Assembly (NCBI GenBank): GCA_965262505.1
Contig: CBDHFM010000010.1
Location: 1-64,000, forward strand
Direction: 5' to 3'
From: JACPPO01 sp965262505
GTDB lineage: Bacteria; Acidobacteriota; Vicinamibacteria; Vicinamibacterales; UBA2999
Length of the DNA stretch: 64,000 nucleotides
Below the pieces are notes generated by a model, which saw only the letters and a list, made by a program, of their open reading frames with translations, did no database searches and was not told the DNA's origin. Position numbers and translations under genes: made by a program. Numbering within the stretch: position 1 is the first letter of the stretch; each line of letters opens with the position of its first letter. Shown one piece after another: positions 51,065 through 59,571 of the stretch.

Positions 51065-53112
51065 AGCTGCCCTGTCTGTTTCGCGGTCCAGTAGGGGAGG
51101 TCGGCGGGGAGGTAGTGCGGCTTCAAGTAGACGCGCCGCGGCGGCAGGGACTGCACGCCGTCGTACGGCAAACAGATCGCCTGACAGTTCCCCAGCAAGG
51201 CGAAGTCGCGCGGCTGAAACAGCGCCTCGCGCTGCTCCTTGAAACTCTTGCTGGCGCCGACGCTGGCCCGGCCCCCGCCGGCCTGGGCGGTCAGCAAATT
51301 GATGCCGCTCGATTTCCCGCTTTCGTTGATCGTGTACGAGCTTTTAATCTTGGCGACCTGCCCGCACAGCTTCGAGGCGATCTCGGCGCTGGCCTCGTCG
51401 CTCAGGCTCAGAAAGATCCGGGTGCGGAGCGTTTGCAGGAGCGTCCGCCACGCCTCGGAACTGCCGAGCACGGACCGCAGCGAGCTGATGGATTGCGTGG
51501 CGACGATGGGGATCACGCGGCACTGCCGGGTGAGGGCAAAGGCTTTCTCGTCGCCGCTCGGGTCGTCCTCGCCGACGCTGGCGAACGCTTGATATTCGTC
51601 GCAGATAAAGACGGCCGGCCGGACGTAGCGGCCGGGCGTGTGTTTCATCGTCACCGGCCGGCGCAACAACGATTGGAGCCACGCATTTTTGAGCATGACG
51701 CCGATCGCCCTGGCGAGCGCCGGGTTGGTGCCGGCGGGCATATTCAAGGCCAGCACCTTGCCGCCCTCGATGAGCTGGTCAAGGGGCGGGAGGTCGCCGC
51801 TCAAGGCGGTGCCGGGGAGCGCGGGTAATTGGTTGCCGGCTTTGTCGGCCGGCCGCGGTTCGGCCGTGCCGCGGAACGCCCGCACCTCGGGCGCGGGCGG
51901 GCAAAACACCCGCGCGATGGCCGGCAAGTCGAACATGCTGAGGAACACGGATACCCCTTCCACGATGCTCGACCGGATCTTGTTATCGAGGGTGTTCCAG
52001 TCGTGGACATACCAGCGGTGGACGGCTTCGACGCGGAGCCGGATCTCCATCGCCGTGGTGCTTTCGATGCGGTCGATGCGGTGCGTGATCTCGTGCTGTG
52101 TGAGGTACGCCAGCGCGGGTGTCGACCGGGGCGCGCGGAGGCGCGCGGTGGCCGTGATATCCACCGTGAATCCACGCGACATGAGTTCGCCCAAGTGGTC
52201 GGCCGCGTCGTCCGCCGTGAGGCTGATCCACTCGTCGCTCATGTCCCGCGCGTAGGTCTGCGCCTGTGTGATTTTCTCGGCGAACAGCTCTTTGTCGATC
52301 GCGCAGTGATACACGTCTTGGAGCGTCACCCATCCGCCGGGCAGCACGCGGTACAGCTCGATGATCCAGCGGACCAGATTCGTGTAGGCCTGTTGCCAGA
52401 AGGGTTCTTTGCCCTTCCCGAACAGTTGATTGAGGAGGGACGCCACGGTGTAGGCAAGCGAGTAGGAATCGAGCCAGGTGGCACTCAACGGGTTCCATGT
52501 CAGCCGGCCATCGAGACCCAGCTCGATGTAGTCGTCGGCGCGCCCCACGTCGGCCAGGATGTGGCGGATGTCGTGACAAAAATCCCCCTTCACTTCAAGG
52601 ATCAGCGCCGCCACGCGCCGCTCGGGATTCGTGGCGTGCCAGCTCAAGAGCTGGCGGGCGAAGGGGTGCATACAGGCCGAGGTCTTGCCGGACCCGACGG
52701 CCCCGAAAATCGCCACGCCGGTATAGAGTCCCCGCTCCGGGATGGTGAGCCATTCCGGGGCGCGACTTTCTTCCGGTCGGGTGGGGTGATGCACCTCGCC
52801 GACGACGATGGCCGGGCCGGCGTCGTCGGGCGACAGTGGCCAGCGCGGAAGGCGGGCGCGGAGCCCGACACGGATACCCATCCGAGCGAACCAAATCCGG
52901 GAGACGCTGATGAGGAATTGGCCGGCCAGGAAGGCGGCCACGCCGGGCGCGACGTAGTACCAGCCGACGACGGCCGTGTACACGTTCGGGGTGTCATACC
53001 GCACCAGAACGGCGACGGGATCGGCCTCGGGGAACGGCCCCGGCCACGTCCACGCGCCCACGGCGCTGACGCCGCCGACGACAAGGAACGCGCGCAATAA
53101 TCGGTCAAGCAT
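51061..53112 (-). CDS. traG: VirD4/TraG coupling protein
   Basis: 683 aa. Two N-terminal helices (LLRAFLVVGGVSAVGAWTWP; FLAGQFLISVSRIWFARMGI). Walker A in VAIFGAVGSGKTSACMHPFA, Walker B in VRPAVFICDEYQAFASVGED. The TraM/TraG C-terminal region contains CRVIPIVATQSISSLRSVLG and FLSLSDEASAEIASKLCG. It links the relaxosome to the T4SS and pumps DNA. ATG 53112 is chosen because upstream in-frame text to 53355 crosses the repeat array. A truncated homologue lies at 28176-28909. Confidence 0.9.
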   Translation of the reverse strand: MLDRLLRAFLVVGGVSAVGAWTWPGPFPEADPVAVLVRYDTPNVYTAVVGWYYVAPGVAAFLAGQFLISVSRIWFARMGIRVGLRARLPRWPLSPDDAGPAIVVGEVHHPTRPEESRAPEWLTIPERGLYTGVAIFGAVGSGKTSACMHPFARQLLSWHATNPERRVAALILEVKGDFCHDIRHILADVGRADDYIELGLDGRLTWNPLSATWLDSYSLAYTVASLLNQLFGKGKEPFWQQAYTNLVRWIIELYRVLPGGWVTLQDVYHCAIDKELFAEKITQAQTYARDMSDEWISLTADDAADHLGELMSRGFTVDITATARLRAPRSTPALAYLTQHEITHRIDRIESTTAMEIRLRVEAVHRWYVHDWNTLDNKIRSSIVEGVSVFLSMFDLPAIARVFCPPAPEVRAFRGTAEPRPADKAGNQLPALPGTALSGDLPPLDQLIEGGKVLALNMPAGTNPALARAIGVMLKNAWLQSLLRRPVTMKHTPGRYVRPAVFICDEYQAFASVGEDDPSGDEKAFALTRQCRVIPIVATQSISSLRSVLGSSEAWRTLLQTLRTRIFLSLSDEASAEIASKLCGQVAKIKSSYTINESGKSSGINLLTAQAGGGRASVGASKSFKEQREALFQPRDFALLGNCQAICLPYDGVQSLPPRRVYLKPHYLPADLPYWTAKQTGQL

Positions 53113-53502
53113 GGCGCCGCTCGTCGGCGCGTCCAGTCGCGCGCCTGGGCGGACGTCGGAGCCTTCCCGCAGGGATACATTGAGACGGGAGCGACCCCCC
53201 CATCGGCGGCGGGGGGGTGTGATACCGGGTGTGAGACCCGGTGTGATACCCCCCCCGTTGCCGATCCGCGCCAGCGGCACAAACGGGGGGGTCGCTCCCG
53301 TCTTGTCCCTCTCCGCTGGCGCGGATCGAGAACGACGGTCTAGGACGACAAACACGAACAGCGACGGGGAAACATGGACGGGGGGGATGTGATACCCCTC
53401 CCCTCTGTTTGTGTGATACCCCCCCCTCTGTCGCTATCACAGTGCGCTCGCCCCCGGCCTCGCCCCCGGACAGGTCCAGACGACGGCGCAACACGGCGCG
53501 CC
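53113..53502. promoter_or_regulatory. virD4 upstream region with repeat array copy B (candidate oriT/regulatory region)
   Basis: Motifs (g)TGTGATACCC occur at about 53217, 53241, 53387 and 53411, with TGTGAGACC at 53229 and an inverted form at 53433. A perfect 16-bp inverted repeat has arms at 53262-53277 and 53313-53328 (CGATCCGCGCCAGCGG type). An 18-bp inverted pair is at 53184-53201 and 53285-53302 (GACGGGAGCGACCCCCC type), the second arm inside the loop of the first. The region is non-coding and conserved in design at 28979-29275. Possible oriT, operator array, or both; undetermined. Confidence 0.65.
53262..53328. repeat. Perfect 16-bp inverted repeat
   Basis: Arms CGATCCGCGCCAGCGG and its complement enclose 35 bases that include the arm GGGGGGGTCGCTCCCGTC of a second inverted pair. 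In the homologous region at 29053-29110 only the central 12 bp of the arms match. Confidence 0.8.
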
Positions 53503-54525
53503 TCACGTCGCTGCCTCGGGACTGATGAGCCGGACAGTGCTCCACGTGGAATACCGATCGATGGCACCCTTGACGGTCGTTTTGGTCGGCGTGCCCTCGG
53601 GGAGTTCTCGAAGCTCCAGCAGCCGGTCAGCCGCCGTGTGCCACCCGCCGGCCGCGGTCAACACCTGCATGTCACCCGCGCGGATCGCCGTGTCGAGCCG
53701 CACCAGTTCTTGACGAATGTCCGGGTCGGCTTTGGTCGGCGTGGTGAGGTCCGGCGCGCCCTGGCCGTCGCCGTCGCGCGTCCAGCGTGTGAGCACGGTC
53801 TCGGCCCGGTTCTCGGCCTCTACGCCCGTGCCGACGGCGACGACCTGCACGGCGAACGTCCGCGCCCGCAGCGAGGACCAGAGCGGCGCGTGAGCCACGC
53901 CCCACGCGCGCAGCTCGCTATCGGTGGACTGCCCTGAATCAACGTACACAAAGGTCGCCGCCTGCTCGTCTACCGCGATCGGCAATTTCAGGGCAAAATA
54001 GCGCGGCTGCGCCTTCTCGTTCTTCCCATAGTTCCGGTATGGCAACGTCCCCCGGTCGATGCCCAGCGCCTCGAACCGCTGCACCTTTTCTTCCTCAGTC
54101 GGGAGCCAGCCGAGGGTCGGCCGCTCGATGAGGTAATCGAGCGAGAGCAGCCGCCGCAGGAGCACGTGCGTGGTCGCTTCCTTGCCTCGCCGGTGGCGTA
54201 CGTTCTCGATGCCAAGCGCCCGATAGATCGCTTTCCCCGTGAGGAGGACGGCCCGCGCGCCGCCTGGGAACATGCCCCGCTCGTCCTCAGCGCCCATCTT
54301 TTTCTCGATGAGCGCGCGGACGAACCGGCGTGCCGGCTCAGGGTGCGTCTCGTGAAAGAAATAGCACCATTGCGAGCGCGTGAACGCGCCGCTGTGTAAG
54401 GCGACGAGCGCGAGCCATTCCGCCTCGCGCCCGGTCCATCCGAGGGGCGCGAGCGTGGCGGCGCGGTCCTGCAAGGTCGGGACGGTGACGGGGCTCGTCT
54501 CGGCCTGGGCCGGGCTCGTGGTCAT
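53503..54525 (-). CDS. Winged-helix protein of the T4SS operon (Replic_Relax-like)
   Basis: 340 aa. Residues about 35-130 look like one or two winged helices (GREAEWLALVALHSGAFTRS, RFVRALIEKKM, ARAVLLTGKAIYRALGIENV). Residues about 175-250 (RYFALKLPIAVDEQAATFVY, LWSSLRARTFAVQVVAVGTG) may be a nuclease-like alpha/beta fold. This type often neighbours traG in elements without a classical relaxase. DNA binding at the adjacent repeat array is plausible. ATG 54525, overlapped by the virB8 stop. Confidence 0.55.
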   Translation of the reverse strand: MTTSPAQAETSPVTVPTLQDRAATLAPLGWTGREAEWLALVALHSGAFTRSQWCYFFHETHPEPARRFVRALIEKKMGAEDERGMFPGGARAVLLTGKAIYRALGIENVRHRRGKEATTHVLLRRLLSLDYLIERPTLGWLPTEEEKVQRFEALGIDRGTLPYRNYGKNEKAQPRYFALKLPIAVDEQAATFVYVDSGQSTDSELRAWGVAHAPLWSSLRARTFAVQVVAVGTGVEAENRAETVLTRWTRDGDGQGAPDLTTPTKADPDIRQELVRLDTAIRAGDMQVLTAAGGWHTAADRLLELRELPEGTPTKTTVKGAIDRYSTWSTVRLISPEAAT

Positions 54526-55184
54526 CCTGTCACCAGCGCGCGATCGCCGCGTAGATAGGTGATGAGGATGCCCATTGGATTGACGATCATCAACTCGGGC
54601 TCGACCGTCTCAATAAACGTGAATTGAAGTGAGAGCGTCCAGCGGTCGCGGCCCACTTCCGCGCCGCCGACAAGCCGCACAAGATCGAAGTCCGCCGCCG
54701 CCGCGTGCGGGGGTTCCGGGCTCGCCTGAATCCGCAGCGTCACCCGCTCCACTTGCAGCTCGTCGCGGGCGGCGCCGGCCGCGAGCATGGCGACGTTCTC
54801 GCCCTCACGTCGGAACGCTTCATTGGCGAGCGTGGTCGTCAGAAAGCGGAGCGCGCGCGGCCATGCCTGCTCGACCGTGGCCCCGCGCCGGCTGTAATAG
54901 TCGTCAATGAATCGGTTGAGGAAATACTTGGTCGTCGGGTCCAGTGGATCGGCCTGGGCTTCAACCGTGTCATACGCGAGCGCCTCGGCGCGGCCCACGT
55001 CATCAACGCGCACGACAATCGGCTTGGGCAGCTCGACCGACGACAGCCGAACGATGATCACCACGAGCAACAGCACCAGCCCGGCGAGCGCCATCGAGAG
55101 CACCCGCAAGTGTCGGTTGCTGTGCACGGCTTCGCCCCATATGTCGGCGTACGTCTTCCCGCTGTCCTGCTCGGTCTGTGGCAT
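54522..55184 (-). CDS. trbF: VirB8/TrbF inner-membrane T4SS protein
   Basis: 220 aa. A short cytoplasmic end (GKTYADIWGEAVHSNRHLRV), one helix (LSMALAGLVLLLVVIIVRLS), then the VirB8 periplasmic NTF2-like domain (TTKYFLNRFIDDYYSRRGAT, DRWTLSLQFTFIETVEPELM, NPMGILITYLRGDRAL). It nucleates the inner-membrane platform. ATG 55184 shares one base with the virB6 stop (TAATG). Confidence 0.9.
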   Translation of the reverse strand: MPQTEQDSGKTYADIWGEAVHSNRHLRVLSMALAGLVLLLVVIIVRLSSVELPKPIVVRVDDVGRAEALAYDTVEAQADPLDPTTKYFLNRFIDDYYSRRGATVEQAWPRALRFLTTTLANEAFRREGENVAMLAAGAARDELQVERVTLRIQASPEPPHAAAADFDLVRLVGGAEVGRDRWTLSLQFTFIETVEPELMIVNPMGILITYLRGDRALVTG

Positions 55185-56317
55185 TATTTCGCTCCTGCCG
55201 CTCCGACGGCCTTGCCGGCGAGCGCCGCCTTGCCGCCGGTCGCGGCCATCATGAGCGCGCCTGTCATCCCCGCGCCGCCGCCGCCGCCGCCGCTCACGAG
55301 CATCCCGGCCAGCTCGCCGACTTTCAGTGAGGCCATCACGCCGGCCACCATCAACGGCAACAAAATGAGCAACCAGCTCACCATCTGCAACGGATTCTCG
55401 ACGTTGGCTTGATCGAGAAACGTGGTCAAGAACCCGAGGGACACGCTCATAAACACGCGCATCACCGCGCCCGCGATCGCGCCGTAGAGCGCGAAGGTGA
55501 TCATCGACCGGAACCAACCCCAAAACAGAAACGCCATCGGCTCAAAGACGAGCCAGGGGATCATCATCGGCCCGACGAACACCAGGATCATGATCGCCAT
55601 CTGCGCCCAGATCACCTGGGCGTACGTGACGGCGTAGATGATCACCAGACACAGAAAAATAAACCCGCTCATGGTGGTGCCGATGAGGAGCGTACTCATC
55701 GCGTCGCCAAAGGCGGTCGTCAGGTCAAACCAGGATGTCCCGGCCCACGCATCGGACAAGGCGGTGGTCTGCGTGGTGACGAGATTCCCGAGTTCGATCT
55801 GCACGGCGGGCACGATGTCGGATAGAAAAAACGAGTGGAGCCAGTTGCCGCCGCCGGCAATCATGCCGGGGAAGGTGAACCCCACGCCGGGGATCGGCGT
55901 GGCGTAAAACAAGAGCATGACCCACGGGATCCAGAGCCCGATAATGAGCTCGATGATGGCCCACATCGAGAACGTGCCGGACATGGCGATTTTCACGCCG
56001 GTCCAGACGACGACGATCGCCGCGAGTCCTCGCCACAGCGTGTTGCCGGCCGCGAGAACGACCGGCCCGTTCGTCCGCTGAATCTCCTCCATAACCTGAT
56101 CGAGAAAGCCTTTGAAGTCGTGTTGATCTGCAACGGGAATGTTGGTGGGGACGAGGGGATCGATCTGCTGTCGTGGGGGCGGCTGCGCCAGGGCGGGCGT
56201 CGCGCACACGATGAGCGCGACGAGCGCGACGTACGCCGCGCGCCTCGCGGGACGCCAGGCGTGCGCCCGTGAGGCCGGCGGTCGCTGCGGAGTCGTTCGT
56301 TGCGGTGCGGCGGGCAT
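55184..56317 (-). CDS. trbL: VirB6/TrbL polytopic T4SS protein
   Basis: 377 aa. A signal-like first helix (VALVALIVCATPALAQ) and a periplasmic stretch with HDFKGFLDQVMEEIQRTNGP are followed by six or so helices (IIELIIGLWIPWVMLLFYAT, GFIFLCLVIIYAVTYAQVIW, WLLILLPLMVAGVMASLKVG), ending in a Gly/Ala-rich tail as in TrbL. It forms part of the translocation channel. Twelve bases downstream of the virB5 stop. Confidence 0.88.
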   Translation of the reverse strand: MPAAPQRTTPQRPPASRAHAWRPARRAAYVALVALIVCATPALAQPPPRQQIDPLVPTNIPVADQHDFKGFLDQVMEEIQRTNGPVVLAAGNTLWRGLAAIVVVWTGVKIAMSGTFSMWAIIELIIGLWIPWVMLLFYATPIPGVGFTFPGMIAGGGNWLHSFFLSDIVPAVQIELGNLVTTQTTALSDAWAGTSWFDLTTAFGDAMSTLLIGTTMSGFIFLCLVIIYAVTYAQVIWAQMAIMILVFVGPMMIPWLVFEPMAFLFWGWFRSMITFALYGAIAGAVMRVFMSVSLGFLTTFLDQANVENPLQMVSWLLILLPLMVAGVMASLKVGELAGMLVSGGGGGGAGMTGALMMAATGGKAALAGKAVGAAGAK

Positions 56318-56328
56318 GGGGCACCCGG

Positions 56329-57222
56329 TTATTGCACAAGGCTAAACAAGAGAGAGTCGCCGCCGTCGCGGCTCTGCTCGATACCGCCCCGGCGCAGATT
56401 GTGATCGGCGTGCGCCGTGCGTAGGGCATCAAGCCGTGCCGCCTCGCGTTCGCGTCGTCGTTCCTCGGCCGCTAGTTCTTCGGCGGCGCGGCGCGCCGCC
56501 TCGTGCGCGTGGAGTTGTAGAACGGCGGCGGACACTTCGCCGGCGGTAATGGTGCCTGTGACCTGGGCCTGTTGGAGCGCCGTGCCTGATTGGTTGGTCT
56601 GCCCGCGCAACGCGGCGTACGACAGCCGCGCTGATTGAACAGTCGCGGTCGCGGACGACGCGGCGGTGTTGACGATCTGACTTTGCGCGGTTCGCTGTTC
56701 GCCGTGGTCGCGGTGCCGGCGATAGTTCGCTGCCGCACGGTCGGCGAGCGACACGGGAAACCCGTTGTATTCGGCGAGTACGTCCGCCTCGGTCGTGACG
56801 GGCGCGGCGTCCAGCCGAGTACGCCAGTAGTCAGTCATCGACGTACCGCTGGCGCTGAACAGCTCGAAGGCATCTATCAGGCCGGCGGTCGTGGTGCCGG
56901 TGTAGTCGGTGCGCCACGCGAGCGCGTCAGAGACATACGTACCGGGCACTGCGGCCAGCGTCGTAAAGGGATCGGTGAGCGCGCCGACGTGCCCTAGAGC
57001 TTCGTTTTTCAGGTGGGCGTACTGGTTCTTGATCTCGGTCATCTGCTCGGTGATTTTCGAGATTTGCGTCACGCTATGCGCGATTTGGACGCCCTGATTC
57101 GCGATGATGGTCACGCGCTGCGCGAGCGCCGCGAAGTCGGGGATGCCGAACAGCGCGTGCGCGGTCGTGGTCCACAGTAGGGGTGAGAACAGTACGAGCG
57201 ACCAGAGGATCGTGTTCTTCAT
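56329..57222 (-). CDS. trbJ: VirB5/TrbJ-like T4SS protein
   Basis: 297 aa from ATG 57222. Signal peptide about 1-23 (SLVLFSPLLWTTTAHA). IPDFAALAQRVTIIANQGVQ, IAHSVTQISKITEQMTEIKN, QYAHLKNEAL is the long TrbJ helix. The C-terminal half is Ala/Arg-rich and helical. VirB5-type proteins sit at the pilus tip. The leader carries the 38-nt element at 57241-57278. Confidence 0.82.
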   Translation of the reverse strand: MKNTILWSLVLFSPLLWTTTAHALFGIPDFAALAQRVTIIANQGVQIAHSVTQISKITEQMTEIKNQYAHLKNEALGHVGALTDPFTTLAAVPGTYVSDALAWRTDYTGTTTAGLIDAFELFSASGTSMTDYWRTRLDAAPVTTEADVLAEYNGFPVSLADRAAANYRRHRDHGEQRTAQSQIVNTAASSATATVQSARLSYAALRGQTNQSGTALQQAQVTGTITAGEVSAAVLQLHAHEAARRAAEELAAEERRREREAARLDALRTAHADHNLRRGGIEQSRDGGDSLLFSLVQ

Positions 57223-57240
57223 CGGGTGTCTCCTTCTCTC

Positions 57241-57278
57241 CGTGGGCGCGGGCTCAAGACACATTCTCGAGCCGCGTC
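57241..57278 (-). promoter_or_regulatory. 38-nt leader element, copy 1 (upstream of virB5)
   Basis: First 16 and last 12 bases (CGTGGGCGCGGGCTCA ... TCGAGCCGCGTC on the plus strand) are identical to 62642-62679; the central 10 differ. Located 19 bases upstream of the virB5 ATG. The arms can pair imperfectly, so it may be an operator or an RNA hairpin. Confidence 0.65.
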
Positions 57279-57347
57279 AAAAGCCCGGATAGCCTTCGCG
57301 TTCCGGCGGCCGTGATGGGCCGGCGGGTTCCGCCGGCCCGGTCCTGC

Positions 57348-58697
57348 TCAGATCGAACGGGGCACAAGGACATCGGACGTGAGCCAGATCCGTAGCCGGT
57401 GGCCGGCGCGGATCGTGATGGTCGGCAGTCGGTTGAGGAAACGGTCGAGGATGTTCGTCGTGCCCTGGGCGAGCCCTTGCCCTGCGCCCGCCTGGAACCC
57501 CTGACGCCCGCCCGCGTATGGGTCCGATCCGCGCAACGTCAAGCCGCTGATGATGCCGACCGCGCCGACGGCCGCGAACATCGACACGTAATGGCGGTTC
57601 ACGCGGTCTTTGAGTGCGCCCTCGCCGATCTGATTCAGCCCGCGAAACTCAAGCGACACCCATCGACCATCGGGGAAGATGAGCCGGTGAAACCCGACGG
57701 CGAGCCGTTCTTGATCCTGGCCGACGGTGGCCGACGCGGATCCGACCACGCGCGCCCCGCGCGGGATCACAATCCGCTGGCGGTCGGCCGAGTAGTACGG
57801 GACGGACACGGCCGCAAGGACCGGGCTGGGAAAGTCGCCGTTGAGCTGGGTGACGAGTACGCCCTCGATAAACGAGCCCTCGTAGAGTCGCTCCCATCCT
57901 GGCGGGTCGTGGGGGGTCTGCACGATGGCGGGGTTCGACGGGTCGCCCTGCGCGACGGCCGCGCCGGGGAGTGCGCCCAAGCCGGACGGGTCCGGCGGGT
58001 CCGGTGGGATCTGTTGGAGCCCGATCGGGAGCATTGAAGTCGGGTCCAAGCCGGCGGTCTGCTCTACATCGAGCGCGGCCAGGGCGGCGACGGTTTCAGC
58101 CAGGCTCACGGGCTGCGCCACGTCGGGGATGCTCGCGGGGGTGTCGGTCGACCCGCCGGCCTGGGCCGGCGCGGCGGGCTCGGCCGCGGCGGTTGCCGCC
58201 GCTGCCGGTGGGAGCCCGCCTGGGAGTCGGTAGGTGATGACCACGGGCGGGGAGCGAAGCGACCGGGTACGCCGTTCGATAGCTTCAAGGCGTAGGAGTT
58301 CGCGGAGCTGCGCCTCGTCCTCGGTTCGCGGGACGATGCCGGGCGCGGTGCCGTCTGGCAACGTCTCGCCGGTCGTCGGGTCAAAGGCGGGCGTGACGTG
58401 CCCGCCGGTCAGTTGCGTACCCTCGACGGCAAGGGTCCGGGCGGCGGCGGCGGCGTCCAGCGCCGCGCGTGTCTCGATGTCCTGTACCCGCTGGCCGAGT
58501 TCCAGCTCGGCGCGATCGCCGGCGATCCCCTCGGGCTCAATGAGTGATTCGGGGTCGGTGGGGACCGACGAAAAACACGATTGCATCAGGAACGCGCCGC
58601 CGAGAACCACGGCCAAGAGAAGCGCCCCGATCCGGGTGATCCACGAGGCTGAAAATGCGCCCGCAGCGGGGGCGCTCAGTCGGGTCCAGTTGGGCAT
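57348..58697 (-). CDS. trbI: VirB10/TrbI T4SS core-channel protein
   Basis: 449 aa from ATG 58697. One helix (WITRIGALLLAVVLGGAFLM), a Pro-rich periplasmic linker, then the TrbI C-terminal domain: YEGSFIEGVLVTQLNGDFPS, SVPYYSADRQRIVIPRGARV, AVGFHRLIFPDGRWVSLEFR, GLNQIGEGALKDRVNRHYVS. It spans both membranes and opens the outer-membrane pore. The stop lies 125 bases before the virB5 start. Confidence 0.92.
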   Translation of the reverse strand: MPNWTRLSAPAAGAFSASWITRIGALLLAVVLGGAFLMQSCFSSVPTDPESLIEPEGIAGDRAELELGQRVQDIETRAALDAAAAARTLAVEGTQLTGGHVTPAFDPTTGETLPDGTAPGIVPRTEDEAQLRELLRLEAIERRTRSLRSPPVVITYRLPGGLPPAAAATAAAEPAAPAQAGGSTDTPASIPDVAQPVSLAETVAALAALDVEQTAGLDPTSMLPIGLQQIPPDPPDPSGLGALPGAAVAQGDPSNPAIVQTPHDPPGWERLYEGSFIEGVLVTQLNGDFPSPVLAAVSVPYYSADRQRIVIPRGARVVGSASATVGQDQERLAVGFHRLIFPDGRWVSLEFRGLNQIGEGALKDRVNRHYVSMFAAVGAVGIISGLTLRGSDPYAGGRQGFQAGAGQGLAQGTTNILDRFLNRLPTITIRAGHRLRIWLTSDVLVPRSI

Positions 58698-58701
58698 AGG
58701 G

Positions 58702-59553
58702 TCATTCCAAATCGTCGAGGTCAATCTTCCATCCGGCGCGGTCGCGGCCGATTTGCAGCCAGCCGGACCCGATAAGCCGGCGCACGATAAACAGGCCGTC
58801 TTGCTGGAGGTCGTAGGGGATGAGCGACGGATCGCCGTCGCGGTTCTCGTAGAGCGCGGGCGTCTCCTGGGCCGTCGATCGGACGTACGTAAACTGGCCG
58901 TCATGCCACATGCCTTGTACGAGGAACGGCCAGCGCGCGGCCTTGTCGTCTAGTCGATAGGGAAACTCCAAGCGCGTGGGATAGCTCGAACGAAACTCGT
59001 TGATCTGGGCGGTCGCGTTCTGGCGCATCGCGGCGATCTGCGTCTCGGCGTCGATCTGCGCCGCGTGGACGGCCGCGCGGCTTTCCTCGGCCATGAGCTG
59101 ATACTCGGCCACGCGGGACCGGGCGACGAAGGCGGGGATCGGCGCGCCGGCCGGCGTCGTGGTGGTGGGGTCGGCTCCGACGCGGACAATCAGGTGCGGG
59201 GGCGCGGATCGTTCGGCGACGAGGAACGCATAGATCCGGCCGCTCTCGCACACAAGCGCGACGTTGGTCTTCACGCCTTCCCCGATGGGTTTGAGGAAGG
59301 CGAGATTTGCGGCGCCGGTCAGGTGCCAGTACTCGGAGTCGCCGACGACAAAATCAAGGATGTTCTCGGTCGGCGGGAGCTGGATCACGGTCGTGTGTCG
59401 GATGCGGGTGTTGACGTGGATGATCTGGTCGGGCGCGTCGTGTACCTGCAGAACGGACGCGCCGGCCGATGCGTCGGCGTCGGCCTGGGCCTGGGTGAGC
59501 GCCGGGACAAGGCACAGCATCGAGGCAAGGGCCACGGTTGGGCGGATGGTCAT
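58702..59553 (-). CDS. trbG: VirB9/TrbG T4SS protein
   Basis: 283 aa. Signal peptide about 1-22 (ASMLCLVPALTQAQA). The VirB9 N-terminal beta domain (IRHTTVIQLPPTENILDFVV, GDSEYWHLTGAANLAFLKPI, GVKTNVALVCESGRIYAFLV) is followed by a helical insert and the C-terminal part that binds the VirB7/VirB10 core (WHDGQFTYVRSTAQETPALY, LFIVRRLIGSGWLQIG). The stop is four bases before the virB10 ATG. No separate VirB7 lipoprotein is seen. Confidence 0.9.
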   Translation of the reverse strand: MTIRPTVALASMLCLVPALTQAQADADASAGASVLQVHDAPDQIIHVNTRIRHTTVIQLPPTENILDFVVGDSEYWHLTGAANLAFLKPIGEGVKTNVALVCESGRIYAFLVAERSAPPHLIVRVGADPTTTTPAGAPIPAFVARSRVAEYQLMAEESRAAVHAAQIDAETQIAAMRQNATAQINEFRSSYPTRLEFPYRLDDKAARWPFLVQGMWHDGQFTYVRSTAQETPALYENRDGDPSLIPYDLQQDGLFIVRRLIGSGWLQIGRDRAGWKIDLDDLE

Positions 59554-59571
59554 AGGGTTCCTCTCTCCTTG

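Noticed and set aside
51829..53100. 423-codon plus frame opposite virD4
   Set aside because: Antisense shadow of the coupling-protein gene.
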